A program made the translations under genes and the position numbers. From Actinomycetota bacterium (lineage in GTDB: Bacteria > Actinomycetota > Actinomycetes > Nanopelagicales > Nanopelagicaceae), in assembly GCA_947380835.1 (NCBI GenBank), contig CANCSL010000011.1:1-30795 (forward strand): a stretch of 30,795 nt of DNA, given 5' to 3'. Below are positions 15,559 to 23,351 of the stretch, piece by piece. Each line of letters starts with the position of its first letter. The stretch's first letter is position 1. The notes beneath the pieces are model-generated. The model was not told where the DNA came from and did not search any database. It worked only from the letters and a program-made list of their open reading frames with translations.

Positions 15559-15879
15559 TTAGATGAAAGCTTCGAGCTCTTTGAGAAGTGTTGGCTTTGG
15601 CTTGGCGCCAATAATTGTTTTTACAACTTCGCCGTTAACGTAAACATTCAAGGTCGGCAATGAAGTAATTCCATATTTAATCGCAATGGCAGATTCTTCG
15701 TCGGTGTTGACTTTAACAATCTTTATTTTGCCAACATTTTCAGATGCGATCTCATCCAAAATAGGACTTACAGCGCGACATGGTCCGCACCATTCAGCCC
15801 AGAAATCGACGAGCACTGGTGTTGAACTCTTTAATACTTCGGCATCAAAAGTAGATGCAGTTACAGCTTGTGCGCCCAT
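15559..15879 (-). CDS. trxA: Thioredoxin
   Basis: 106-aa cytosolic thioredoxin that reduces protein disulfides. The active site WCGPC is at 30-34, within DFWAEWCGPCRAVSPILDE, and the cis-proline loop is TSLPTLNVYVNGEVV. GGAG lies 9 nt upstream of the ATG. It follows trxB after a 51-bp gap, the one sizeable spacer in this operon, which contains A/T-rich -10-like sequence and could hold an extra promoter. It is regenerated by the neighbouring TrxB. Confidence 0.97.
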   Translation of the reverse strand: MGAQAVTASTFDAEVLKSSTPVLVDFWAEWCGPCRAVSPILDEIASENVGKIKIVKVNTDEESAIAIKYGITSLPTLNVYVNGEVVKTIIGAKPKPTLLKELEAFI

Positions 15880-15930
15880 TTATTGTTCTCCATTAGTTTT
15901 GTATACGGATAATTCTAGTTTTATTTGGGA

Positions 15931-16860
15931 TTAGTGCCCGGCAAGGAAACGCTCGGCATCTAAGGCCGCGGCACATCCCGAGCCGGCGGCGGTGATTGCC
16001 TGACGATACGTGAAATCCACCAAGTCACCACAGGCGAAAACGCCAGAAACGCTGGTATTTGTACTTCGTCCAACAACGCTGACATAACCCTCGGAATTGA
16101 GTTCGACTTGTCCCAGAAGCAGCTCGCTACGAGGAACGTGGCCAATGGCTACGAAGAGGCCGGTAAAGGCGCGTTCGGATTCTTCAGATGTAACGGTATT
16201 GCGCAGCTTTAACGCAGAAACTTTAGCCTCACCTAGAACATCAATAACTTCAGTGTTCCAAAGAAATTCGATCTTTGGATTTGCCTTGGCGCGATCAACC
16301 ATAATTTTTGAAGCACGCAAAGTATCGCGGCGATGGATGACTACTACTTTGCTGGCAAATCGAGTGAGGAAATTTGCTTCCTCAAGTGCAGAGTCTCCCC
16401 CGCCGACAACTGCAATCTCTTGCTCACGGAAAAAGAAGCCATCGCAGGTTGCACACCAAGAAACTCCGTGACCAGAGAGGCGCTTCTCATTAGGAAGGCC
16501 GATTTCTTTGTAGGCCGAACCAGTCGCCAAAATTATGGCGCGGGCTTGTAATGTATTTCCAGAACCATCTTTTACAGTTTTAATTTCGCCGCTAAGTGAC
16601 ATTTCAACAATGTCATCAGTAACGAGCTTGGCTCCAAATTTTTGTGCTTGCTTACGCATGCTTTCCATCAAATCTGGTCCGATGATCGCATCAGGAAAAC
16701 CAGGAAAGTTTTCTACTTCGGTGGTGTTCATGAGCGCGCCACCAGCAGTAACAGAGCCCTCGTACACAATGGGGTTGAGTTGAGCCCGCGCTGCATAAAT
16801 TGCGGCTGTATATCCAGCCGGTCCCGAGCCAACGATGATTAGGTCATGAACTTCACTCAT
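15931..16860 (-). CDS. trxB: Thioredoxin reductase (NADPH)
   Basis: FAD-dependent enzyme that reduces thioredoxin with NADPH, 309 aa. FAD motif GSGPAG (11-16), redox-active CATC (136-139), NADPH-binding GGGDSA (153-158) with HRRDTLRASK downstream for the 2'-phosphate, and the C-terminal FAD motif GVFACGDLVDFTYRQ. The ATG overlaps the murJ stop by 4 bp and GGAAGGG lies about 9 nt upstream of it. In mycobacteria sigM and its anti-sigma gene lie between these two genes; here there is no room for them. Confidence 0.97.
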   Translation of the reverse strand: MSEVHDLIIVGSGPAGYTAAIYAARAQLNPIVYEGSVTAGGALMNTTEVENFPGFPDAIIGPDLMESMRKQAQKFGAKLVTDDIVEMSLSGEIKTVKDGSGNTLQARAIILATGSAYKEIGLPNEKRLSGHGVSWCATCDGFFFREQEIAVVGGGDSALEEANFLTRFASKVVVIHRRDTLRASKIMVDRAKANPKIEFLWNTEVIDVLGEAKVSALKLRNTVTSEESERAFTGLFVAIGHVPRSELLLGQVELNSEGYVSVVGRSTNTSVSGVFACGDLVDFTYRQAITAAGSGCAAALDAERFLAGH

Positions 16861-18464
16861 TCGTTAGACCCTTCCTTTCTCCGCAGTAACGTGAGCATGC
16901 TTGCAACTTCTTCAATCTTAAAGAGGTGAGCCAAAAGGATATATCCCAGCCCGCTAACCACTAGAACGATAAGCAGATGAAGGGTATTCCCGCCAGGTAG
17001 GTGAGGTAGGGCAAAACGCAAAGGAGTCGCAACAGCAAAGCCAAGGAGCAGTAATTTGAAGTAAAGCCCGACAATCTCTCCGATATGGATAAAAATCTCG
17101 TAGCGGCGAAGTAGGCGGATAGTGATCCAAGCCCCAAAAAAATAGCTAATCGATAAGGACACAGCCAAACCAACCGTTACCCATTTGGGCGGCAGACTAA
17201 GAGCGGCCACTACAGAGAAGATGATTGCCGCGATATTCATTAAGGCGTTGCTAACGACCTGTAATTTCACATTTTCGAAGGCGTTGAGCCCGCGCAAGGC
17301 AATGAGGTTAATACTGAGTGGCAACAACCCAAAGGCAAAGCCAGCGAGGGTATAACCCAAATATTGGGCATCCTGATGCGAAATTCCAAAGAAGAGCGAC
17401 CGGGTAATGAGCGGTCCAAAGAGTAAAAATGCGATGGCACTAGGAACGGTAATGATGCCCACTAGCCTGATGGTTTTTACCAACCGGTCATGGATCTCCG
17501 TGTGCTTCTTCTCCAGCACCAATAGCGAGAGGGCTGGCAACAGTGCGGTCACGATAGAAATAGTGAAGATGGAATGCGGCAACATCAAGATCAGAAAAGC
17601 GTTGCTATAGGGCGTGAAACCGACCCCGGTAGCGATTCCGGCTTTGGCTGCCCGCACCGCAGCGCTGGTCGAGAGGTTGACCGTCACCAAATAGCTCAAT
17701 TGAGAGATTGCGGCAAAGAGCAGCGTCCAAGATGCGAGTCGAAAAGACTTCCGGAGTTCGGCATCTCGCCAATCCCAACGCAACCTCAGTTTTATCTTGG
17801 TCTTTCGAATAACAGGAATAAGCGCCAAAGTTTGAAGGACATAACCAGCGCTTGTGCCTAACCCTAGCCAAGTAGTTTCTGAGAAAGAGATAGAGGTGAC
17901 TGTTAGATTTTTGGATTGATGAAGAAACCAACCGAAAATTGTAATCGTCAAAAGATTATTAAGGACAGGCGCCCACATCATGGGACCGAAACGACCTTTG
18001 GCATTTGCGATCTGGCCCAAGAGCGCGAACAATCCCATAAAAAATATTTGTGGGAGGCAGTAGCGCATGAAAAGAACTGTTAAATGAAATTCTGGTCTTC
18101 CCACGTAACCAGTTGCAAAGATACGAACTAATACCGGTGCAATAAGAACTGAAACAATTACTAACGCGCCAAGTATGAACGAAGTGGCTGTAAGTAATTT
18201 TGAAATGAATGCCGATCCGCCATCGCTGTCGCGAGTGGCGCGCACAAGTTGTGGAACAAATACGGCAGTTAAAGAACCACCCAACAATAAGTTGTAAAGA
18301 ATATTAGGCATGGTGTTGGCGACGTTGTAGGTGTCGCCCAGCAGAGTAGTTCCTAAGACCGCAACCAAGAGAAGATTTCGAATCAATCCAGTTACTCGTG
18401 AAAAAACTGTTCCAATAGCCATAACTGTGGATGAACGGAGCAATGAGGGTTCGAGTGAACTCAT
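16857..18464 (-). CDS. murJ: Lipid II flippase MurJ (MviN family)
   Basis: Polytopic membrane protein of the MOP superfamily that moves lipid II across the cytoplasmic membrane. 535 aa, fitting about 14 transmembrane segments. The N-terminus SSTVMAIGTVFSRVTGLIRN and the following ANTMPNILYNLLLGGSLTAVFVPQLV are the family signature. It ends a few residues after the last membrane segment, so it lacks the long cytoplasmic pseudokinase and extracytoplasmic extension of mycobacterial MviN. It overlaps the upstream DUF6049 gene and the downstream trxB by 4 bp each. Confidence 0.95.
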   Translation of the reverse strand: MSSLEPSLLRSSTVMAIGTVFSRVTGLIRNLLLVAVLGTTLLGDTYNVANTMPNILYNLLLGGSLTAVFVPQLVRATRDSDGGSAFISKLLTATSFILGALVIVSVLIAPVLVRIFATGYVGRPEFHLTVLFMRYCLPQIFFMGLFALLGQIANAKGRFGPMMWAPVLNNLLTITIFGWFLHQSKNLTVTSISFSETTWLGLGTSAGYVLQTLALIPVIRKTKIKLRLRWDWRDAELRKSFRLASWTLLFAAISQLSYLVTVNLSTSAAVRAAKAGIATGVGFTPYSNAFLILMLPHSIFTISIVTALLPALSLLVLEKKHTEIHDRLVKTIRLVGIITVPSAIAFLLFGPLITRSLFFGISHQDAQYLGYTLAGFAFGLLPLSINLIALRGLNAFENVKLQVVSNALMNIAAIIFSVVAALSLPPKWVTVGLAVSLSISYFFGAWITIRLLRRYEIFIHIGEIVGLYFKLLLLGFAVATPLRFALPHLPGGNTLHLLIVLVVSGLGYILLAHLFKIEEVASMLTLLRRKEGSNE

Positions 18465-19573
18465 TTCGCTCTCCGTCTAAATCTGCGGATACTTTGGATA
18501 ATGGCGCCACCGAAAAGAACCAGCGCTGCCGTTGTCGTTATCCATGTGGCGATTGGGCTGATAACCGACAAATTCAGAGGGAAGAGCACGCTCTCGCCGA
18601 GAAGTTTTCCAGCTGGAGTGAGCGCATCGATGGCGAGGGCGCTTGACCCCGATGTTAAAACCTCGACCGGCACCAAGATCTGCGTTTTAGATTTTGCTGC
18701 GAGTGTAATAAGTGGGAGTTTGCCGATTCTTACTCGGCTGTTGAGTGAGGAAACGCGAAGGTGAATTTGAGCGGGGGAATTAAAGTTATTGATAACAGTA
18801 ATAGGCAATTTTTGTTGAGACGCAGTGATAGTAAAGCGCCCTGGAACTACAGAGACCGAGTGCATTAATGCAAAACTCTGTGCGGTTAAATTGATTTCTA
18901 GATAGTCCCGTCGACTGTTTTCGATCTGAGGTGTCAGCAGGGCGGCACTATGCAAGCGTAGATTGTCGAGTTCAGAAGAGGATAAATAACGAGCAACAAT
19001 CTGCAATGTGGCCCCAGCATCTTTATATGTAGCGATGAGATCAGGGCTCAACTTAAAGTACTTATATGAAGGGTATTTTGTCATTGCTGTAACTGGACGA
19101 CCAAGTAAATTCGTAAGACGCGAATGTCCAGCGGTTAAAAAATAGTTTTCATCATGAGGTGAGAGTCGATGAATCCAATATCCGGAAGGATTGCCGTAAG
19201 GCAGCGAGTAGATCGTGTCGGTTGATGTAGCTAGAAGTAATTGTGCGAGAAAGTCTTGGGCGACTTTTGCCCCAGTTCCGGTCTCGCCACCGACTAATTC
19301 GTAGCCGTGACTCATGGCGACAACTTCTTCCACCAAAGCGGCATCGATGTTCCATACGCGATTTCCGCGCGGAGGAGCGAAAACCAATACTCCTAGTTTG
19401 CCTACCGGCGCGAGGAGAGAGGCGAGATCGTCATCAATGAATTTACCGTCAAGTTGTCGATGGGTGGGTTCAAAGAGAGTGATGGTATTTGTTGCGGGCG
19501 CGGCTTGAGCTGAAGTGGGAATGGCTAATACAGTAAAAACAAAGAGCGCTATAACCGAAACATATTTCTTCAT
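18461..19573 (-). CDS. DUF6049-like secreted, membrane-anchored envelope protein (short form)
   Basis: 370 aa with a clear signal peptide (MKKYVSVIALFVFTVLAIPTSAQA, about 24 residues, cleavage after SAQA), a large outer domain, a transmembrane helix near 340-358 and a basic cytoplasmic end RRFRRRAK. No enzyme motif is seen. The last third resembles the immunoglobulin-like part of DUF6049 proteins (VVPGRFTITASQQKLPITVINNF and following). Position between the NUDIX and murJ genes matches the DUF6049 member Rv3909 of M. tuberculosis, which is about twice as long. The function is unknown; genomic linkage suggests a peptidoglycan role. Family assignment rests mainly on synteny and topology. Confidence 0.72.
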   Translation of the reverse strand: MKKYVSVIALFVFTVLAIPTSAQAAPATNTITLFEPTHRQLDGKFIDDDLASLLAPVGKLGVLVFAPPRGNRVWNIDAALVEEVVAMSHGYELVGGETGTGAKVAQDFLAQLLLATSTDTIYSLPYGNPSGYWIHRLSPHDENYFLTAGHSRLTNLLGRPVTAMTKYPSYKYFKLSPDLIATYKDAGATLQIVARYLSSSELDNLRLHSAALLTPQIENSRRDYLEINLTAQSFALMHSVSVVPGRFTITASQQKLPITVINNFNSPAQIHLRVSSLNSRVRIGKLPLITLAAKSKTQILVPVEVLTSGSSALAIDALTPAGKLLGESVLFPLNLSVISPIATWITTTAALVLFGGAIIQSIRRFRRRAK

Positions 19574-20160
19574 GGCAGCAGCTCGCCAGATTTTGCAATC
19601 AGCTTTTTCTCATCTGGGTAGGCCAGCATGTCGATTATTTCGGTCAGGGGGAACCAAGCGACATCATCTACTTCGGAGACTTGAGGCGAAAGTTCGCCAC
19701 CAACCTCTTTAAAAAGATAATGGTGCACAGTTTTATGAATTCTTTTGCCGCCAGCCATAAACCAAAAATCAATTACACCTAAGGCTCGCGAAATTTCGCT
19801 TTCAATCCCAGTTTCTTCAGCTACTTCTCGAACCGCAGCCTGTTCAGGAGTCTCCCCTGCTTCGATATGGCCTTTAGGAAGCGACCACAGCAACCGCTCA
19901 CGACTTTGATCCTTGAGATCGCGTCTGCCGATTAACAACCCTTTTGTTCCCGACGTGTCGATAACTAATCCACCCGCGCTGACCTCATCAACTCGCTTGG
20001 CATAGGGGCGTTTAGGCGCGCCACCGGGGTTCTTGGGCAGAACCTGCGCGTCAGGTTTCTGCTCGGTCGATGAATTATGTTGAGGAGGTGGGCCCGCAGG
20101 ACGTCGTCTCCGACGTTTTTTCCGTTTAGCTTCGCCACCCGCACTCGGTGCCGGGGTCAT
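19570..20160 (-). CDS. NUDIX hydrolase with basic N-terminal tail
   Basis: 196-aa NUDIX hydrolase that cleaves a nucleoside diphosphate linked to X. The Nudix box is complete at 97-119 (G-x5-E-x7-RE-x-x-EE-x-G). The first 55 residues are disordered and very basic (KRKKRRRRR), suggesting nucleic acid or membrane contact. The mycobacterial gene at this position is MutT4, so a nucleotide-sanitising role is possible, but the substrate cannot be read here. It is the first gene of the minus-strand operon and is divergent from cca over 46 bp, which must hold both promoters. It overlaps the DUF6049 gene by 4 bp. Confidence 0.9.
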   Translation of the reverse strand: MTPAPSAGGEAKRKKRRRRRPAGPPPQHNSSTEQKPDAQVLPKNPGGAPKRPYAKRVDEVSAGGLVIDTSGTKGLLIGRRDLKDQSRERLLWSLPKGHIEAGETPEQAAVREVAEETGIESEISRALGVIDFWFMAGGKRIHKTVHHYLFKEVGGELSPQVSEVDDVAWFPLTEIIDMLAYPDEKKLIAKSGELLP

Positions 20161-20206
20161 AGAGCAAGGGTACTGCTCTAGCCTTACTCACTGTGAGAGG
20201 GATCCT

Positions 20207-21649
20207 GTGAAAACACCAAAAGATCTAGCGGCAGCTCTAGCCATCTCGGCTTTGACCGAGCAAGCGCCCATCACCCAGTCGCTTGCGGCCGGGTTTAAGA
20301 GCGCTGGCTATACCTTGGCGCTGGTGGGTGGTCCGGTACGCGATGCCGTCCTTGGCCGATTGGGCAACGACTTAGATTTCACTACAAATGCTCGCCCTGA
20401 TGCGACCAAAGCGATCTTAAAAAAATGGACCGATACGGTCTGGGAGATCGGCGCCGAATTCGGAACCATCGCCGCTAAACATGGCGATACATCAATCGAA
20501 GTCACAACTTATCGAAGCGAGAAGTACGACCCTGAAAGTCGTAAGCCGGATGTTGATTTTGGAGATTCAATCGAGGGTGACCTCTTCCGCCGAGATTTCA
20601 CCGTTAATGCGATGGCACTAGAACTCACCACCGATACTCCAACATTTATTGATCTCTTCAATGGCGTTAATGATTTAGCGCAGCGAATCTTGCGTACACC
20701 CGGAAAAGCCACCGACTCTTTTTCCGACGATCCATTGCGCATGATGCGCGCTGCCAGATTTGTCAGCCAATTAAATTTCACCGTTGATGATGACATCATT
20801 GCGGCGATTACAGCCATGGCAGATCGCATTTCAATTATCTCGGCAGAGAGAGTGCGAGATGAATTAGTCAAAACTCTCATGTCTGCCAATCCTCGGTTGG
20901 GATTAACACTTTTGGTTGAGACCGGATTAGCAGAACAGATTTTGCCGGAATTACCTAAATTGCGGCTGGAAATCGATGAACATCACCACCACAAAGATGT
21001 TTACGAACACACACTAACTGTCCTAGAACAAGCAATCTCCATGGAAGATCGATTAGGCGGCCCCAACTTAGTCATCCGCTTAGCCGCACTGCTCCACGAC
21101 ATTGGAAAGCCTCGCACTCGCGAATTGATTCCTGGCGGTGGGGTTTCTTTCCATCATCACGAAGTCGTCGGTTCGCGCATGGCTAAAGAAAGAATGCGCG
21201 CTCTTCGATTTGATAATCACACGATCAATGATGTCTCGCAATTAGTCTTTCTGCACTTACGTTTTCACGGATACGGAAGTGGCGAATGGACGGACTCGGC
21301 GGTACGTCGTTATATCCGCGATGCCGAACAACTCTTAGATCACCTTCATGTTTTAACGCGGGCTGATTGCACCACTCGAAATCAACGCAAAGCCGAAATG
21401 TTGGCTCGCACTTATGATTCGTTGGAAGAGCGAATTTCAACGCTCAAAGAGCAAGAGGAGTTAGACAAGATTCGCCCCGATCTAGACGGCCTGGCAATTA
21501 TGGAAATCTTACAGATCAAGCCATCCCCATTAGTGGGCAAGGCCTATCAACATTTGCTTGATTTACGCATGGAAGAAGGTCCCCTGGGGGTCGAGCGCGC
21601 TAGACAGGAGCTAATTAAGTGGTGGGAAGCGAACGGTCCGAAAACTTAA
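20207..21649 (+). CDS. cca: CCA tRNA nucleotidyltransferase with HD domain
   Basis: Class II nucleotidyltransferase that adds or repairs the 3' CCA end of tRNAs. 480 aa from a GTG preceded by GAGAGG. The head domain has GGPVRD (41-46) and the catalytic DLDFT (55-59, two Asp); the neck has RRDFTVNAMA (128-137) and SDDPLRMMRAARF (about 173-185), the ERVRDEL nucleotide-recognition helix follows, and the HD domain has HHHHKDVYEH (259-268) and LLHDIGKPRT (295-304). No poly(A) polymerase hallmark is separable by eye. This is the position of pcnA (Rv3907c) in M. tuberculosis. Its 3' end overlaps the convergent MFS gene by 35 bp. Confidence 0.95.
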   Translation: MKTPKDLAAALAISALTEQAPITQSLAAGFKSAGYTLALVGGPVRDAVLGRLGNDLDFTTNARPDATKAILKKWTDTVWEIGAEFGTIAAKHGDTSIEVTTYRSEKYDPESRKPDVDFGDSIEGDLFRRDFTVNAMALELTTDTPTFIDLFNGVNDLAQRILRTPGKATDSFSDDPLRMMRAARFVSQLNFTVDDDIIAAITAMADRISIISAERVRDELVKTLMSANPRLGLTLLVETGLAEQILPELPKLRLEIDEHHHHKDVYEHTLTVLEQAISMEDRLGGPNLVIRLAALLHDIGKPRTRELIPGGGVSFHHHEVVGSRMAKERMRALRFDNHTINDVSQLVFLHLRFHGYGSGEWTDSAVRRYIRDAEQLLDHLHVLTRADCTTRNQRKAEMLARTYDSLEERISTLKEQEELDKIRPDLDGLAIMEILQIKPSPLVGKAYQHLLDLRMEEGPLGVERARQELIKWWEANGPKT

Positions 21650-22889
21650 TCGGGCGCAGCATCACGACCGAAACCACTACATATAACGCGCCGATTAATG
21701 CGGGTAATAAAAAGGAGTCACCGCTCTTAGGCAGAACGAAGGCCGCAACGATGGCACCTAAAACAATTGCGGCATTTACTGCAATGTCATAAAAAGCAAA
21801 GACGCGGCCGCGGTAGGAGTCATCTATCTTCGATTGCACTAATGCATCATTGGTAACTTTTACCGCCTGGCCACATAAGCCAACAAAAAATGCTGCAGCT
21901 ATTAAGAAATATTCTCTTGGAGAGATAGCAACAAGAACTACAAAGGGAACGGCGAGAACCATCATCGCTCGAATCCAACGATGCCTTCCATATTTATTTA
22001 CTCCGAAAGGACTAATAAAAGAGCCAATCCCAATTCCGACCCCGGCAATTGCTAACGCGAAGGCAAAGCCACGCAGCCCAGCATCTGGGTTATTTGGTGA
22101 GTGATAAAAGTTTCGCTCGAGAAGTAAACCCATCAAAGTCAGAGCCGTGAGGCCACCGCGTTGAAAAGCCGTAGCCAGGATTCCACGGAAGGCATCTTCG
22201 TGCTGGCGCAGGATATGAAAACCCTCCAACATTTCGCGCCAACCTTCAGAGGCAACTTCATGCTCTCGGGGACCAAGTTCGCCTCTTCCCAGGCGTGAGC
22301 AAATCAGAGCACTTACGAGATAACCGATGGCGGCGATGATGACCAACATGGAATCAGAGAGATCGCTCTTGTGGGAATGATCGAGCAAGTTCTTAATCCC
22401 AATTCCGATACCACCACCGATAACAACACCAATCGTGCCTCCGGTAACAGCGAGGGCATTGGCTGTTATGAGTTGTTCCTTACTTACTAATAACGGCAAT
22501 CCGGCCGAAAGCCCGGCGAGGATTAAACGATTAATTCCGAAGGCAACAAGAACAAAGAGCGTCAAGGTCAATCCGGTGGTGCCGCTCTTCACCAACAAAG
22601 CAATGACCACTAAGTCGAAGGCCCTGAAGGCGTTAGCAAATTGCACGATTCGTTGCCTGGAAAAACGATCCAAAATAACGCCGGCGTACGGGCCGACAAA
22701 GGAGTACGGCAAAAGCACAACGGTGAAAGCTAGCGCTGCGGCAACGGCATTGGATTGACGTTCCGGAGAGAAGAGCACAAAAGAGGCGAGGGCTGATTGG
22801 AAAATGCCATCCGTTACCTGCCCAAGCCAGCGGATTTGTAACAACCGCGAAAGCTTGGTGGTCCCAAGTGTGGGCCAGGAAATGTGCAC
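21615..22889 (-). CDS. MFS transporter
   Basis: 424-aa integral membrane protein with about 12 hydrophobic segments and the MFS pattern. FVGPYAGVILDRFSRQRIV after the second helix is the G-x-x-x-D-R-x(5)-R loop motif between helices 2 and 3. It resembles the MFS_3 (enterobactin-exporter-like) group, but the substrate is unknown. Start GTG at 22889. It is divergent from the DUF5318 gene by 29 bp and overlaps cca by 35 bp antisense. Confidence 0.85.
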   Translation of the reverse strand: MHISWPTLGTTKLSRLLQIRWLGQVTDGIFQSALASFVLFSPERQSNAVAAALAFTVVLLPYSFVGPYAGVILDRFSRQRIVQFANAFRAFDLVVIALLVKSGTTGLTLTLFVLVAFGINRLILAGLSAGLPLLVSKEQLITANALAVTGGTIGVVIGGGIGIGIKNLLDHSHKSDLSDSMLVIIAAIGYLVSALICSRLGRGELGPREHEVASEGWREMLEGFHILRQHEDAFRGILATAFQRGGLTALTLMGLLLERNFYHSPNNPDAGLRGFAFALAIAGVGIGIGSFISPFGVNKYGRHRWIRAMMVLAVPFVVLVAISPREYFLIAAAFFVGLCGQAVKVTNDALVQSKIDDSYRGRVFAFYDIAVNAAIVLGAIVAAFVLPKSGDSFLLPALIGALYVVVSVVMLRPIKFSDRSLPTT

Positions 22890-22904
22890 GGCGGCAAGCC
22901 TAGT

Positions 22905-22910
22905 TATTCT
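22905..22910 (+). promoter_or_regulatory. Candidate -10 for a leaderless DUF5318 transcript
   Basis: TATTCT fits the TAnnnT -10 pattern and lies 8 bp before the ATG at 22919, so transcription would start at or within two bases of the start codon. There is no purine-rich ribosome-binding site in the 29-bp gap. Leaderless mRNAs are common in actinobacteria. Confidence 0.45.
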
Positions 22911-22918
22911 TTCTTCTT

Positions 22919-23341
22919 ATGTGGTCGCGCCGAGATGCAGTGGATTACTCCCTCGATCGCCGGGCTACCCTCATCGCCCTTTTTCAAGGGAAGGCCTCGG
23001 CCATGGATGCCTGCGATGCCGACCCATATCTGCGCCGGGCGGCAAAGCATCATGGTGAGAGAACTCAGCGGCCGTGCCCGGTCTGCAAGAAGAGCAAGAT
23101 GGTCGAACTTCGCTATGCCTTTGGTGATCAACTCGGGCAATATTCAGGCCGCATTAAGTCTTTGGCCGAATTAGACGAGATGGAGAACGAGTTCGGTGAG
23201 TTTCGGGTCTATACAGTTGAAGTTTGTGGTGAATGCGGTTGGAACCACTTGGTCTACTCCTATTTATTAGGTGACGGCAAAGTTCGCAAACCCCCGCGAA
23301 AAGTCAGGACCCTCGAAGATGATGATTGGGTGAAGCGGTAA
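22919..23341 (+). CDS. DUF5318 zinc-ribbon protein
   Basis: 140-aa conserved actinobacterial protein of unknown function, matching the gene directly upstream of ponA1 in mycobacteria (Rv0049). The N-terminal part begins MWSRRDAVDYSLDRRATL. Two cysteine pairs, CPVC (53-56) and CGEC (103-106), can bind one zinc ion, giving a treble-clef or zinc-ribbon-like protein. The C-terminus is basic then acidic (RKPPRKVRTLEDDDW). No signal peptide or membrane segment. It ends 10 bp before the PBP gene, so a link to cell wall growth is plausible but unproven. Confidence 0.85.
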   Translation: MWSRRDAVDYSLDRRATLIALFQGKASAMDACDADPYLRRAAKHHGERTQRPCPVCKKSKMVELRYAFGDQLGQYSGRIKSLAELDEMENEFGEFRVYTVEVCGECGWNHLVYSYLLGDGKVRKPPRKVRTLEDDDWVKR

Positions 23342-23351
23342 CCTTTCGACC

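Noticed and set aside
15555..15611. Longer CwlM-like frame starting at TTG 15611
   Set aside because: It would overlap the end of trxA by 53 bp; the ATG at 15554 leaves a 4-nt gap and begins just before the first peptidoglycan-binding repeat.
16004..16017. parS-like TACGTGAAAT inside trxB
   Set aside because: Only the right half resembles parS; the left arm is unrelated.
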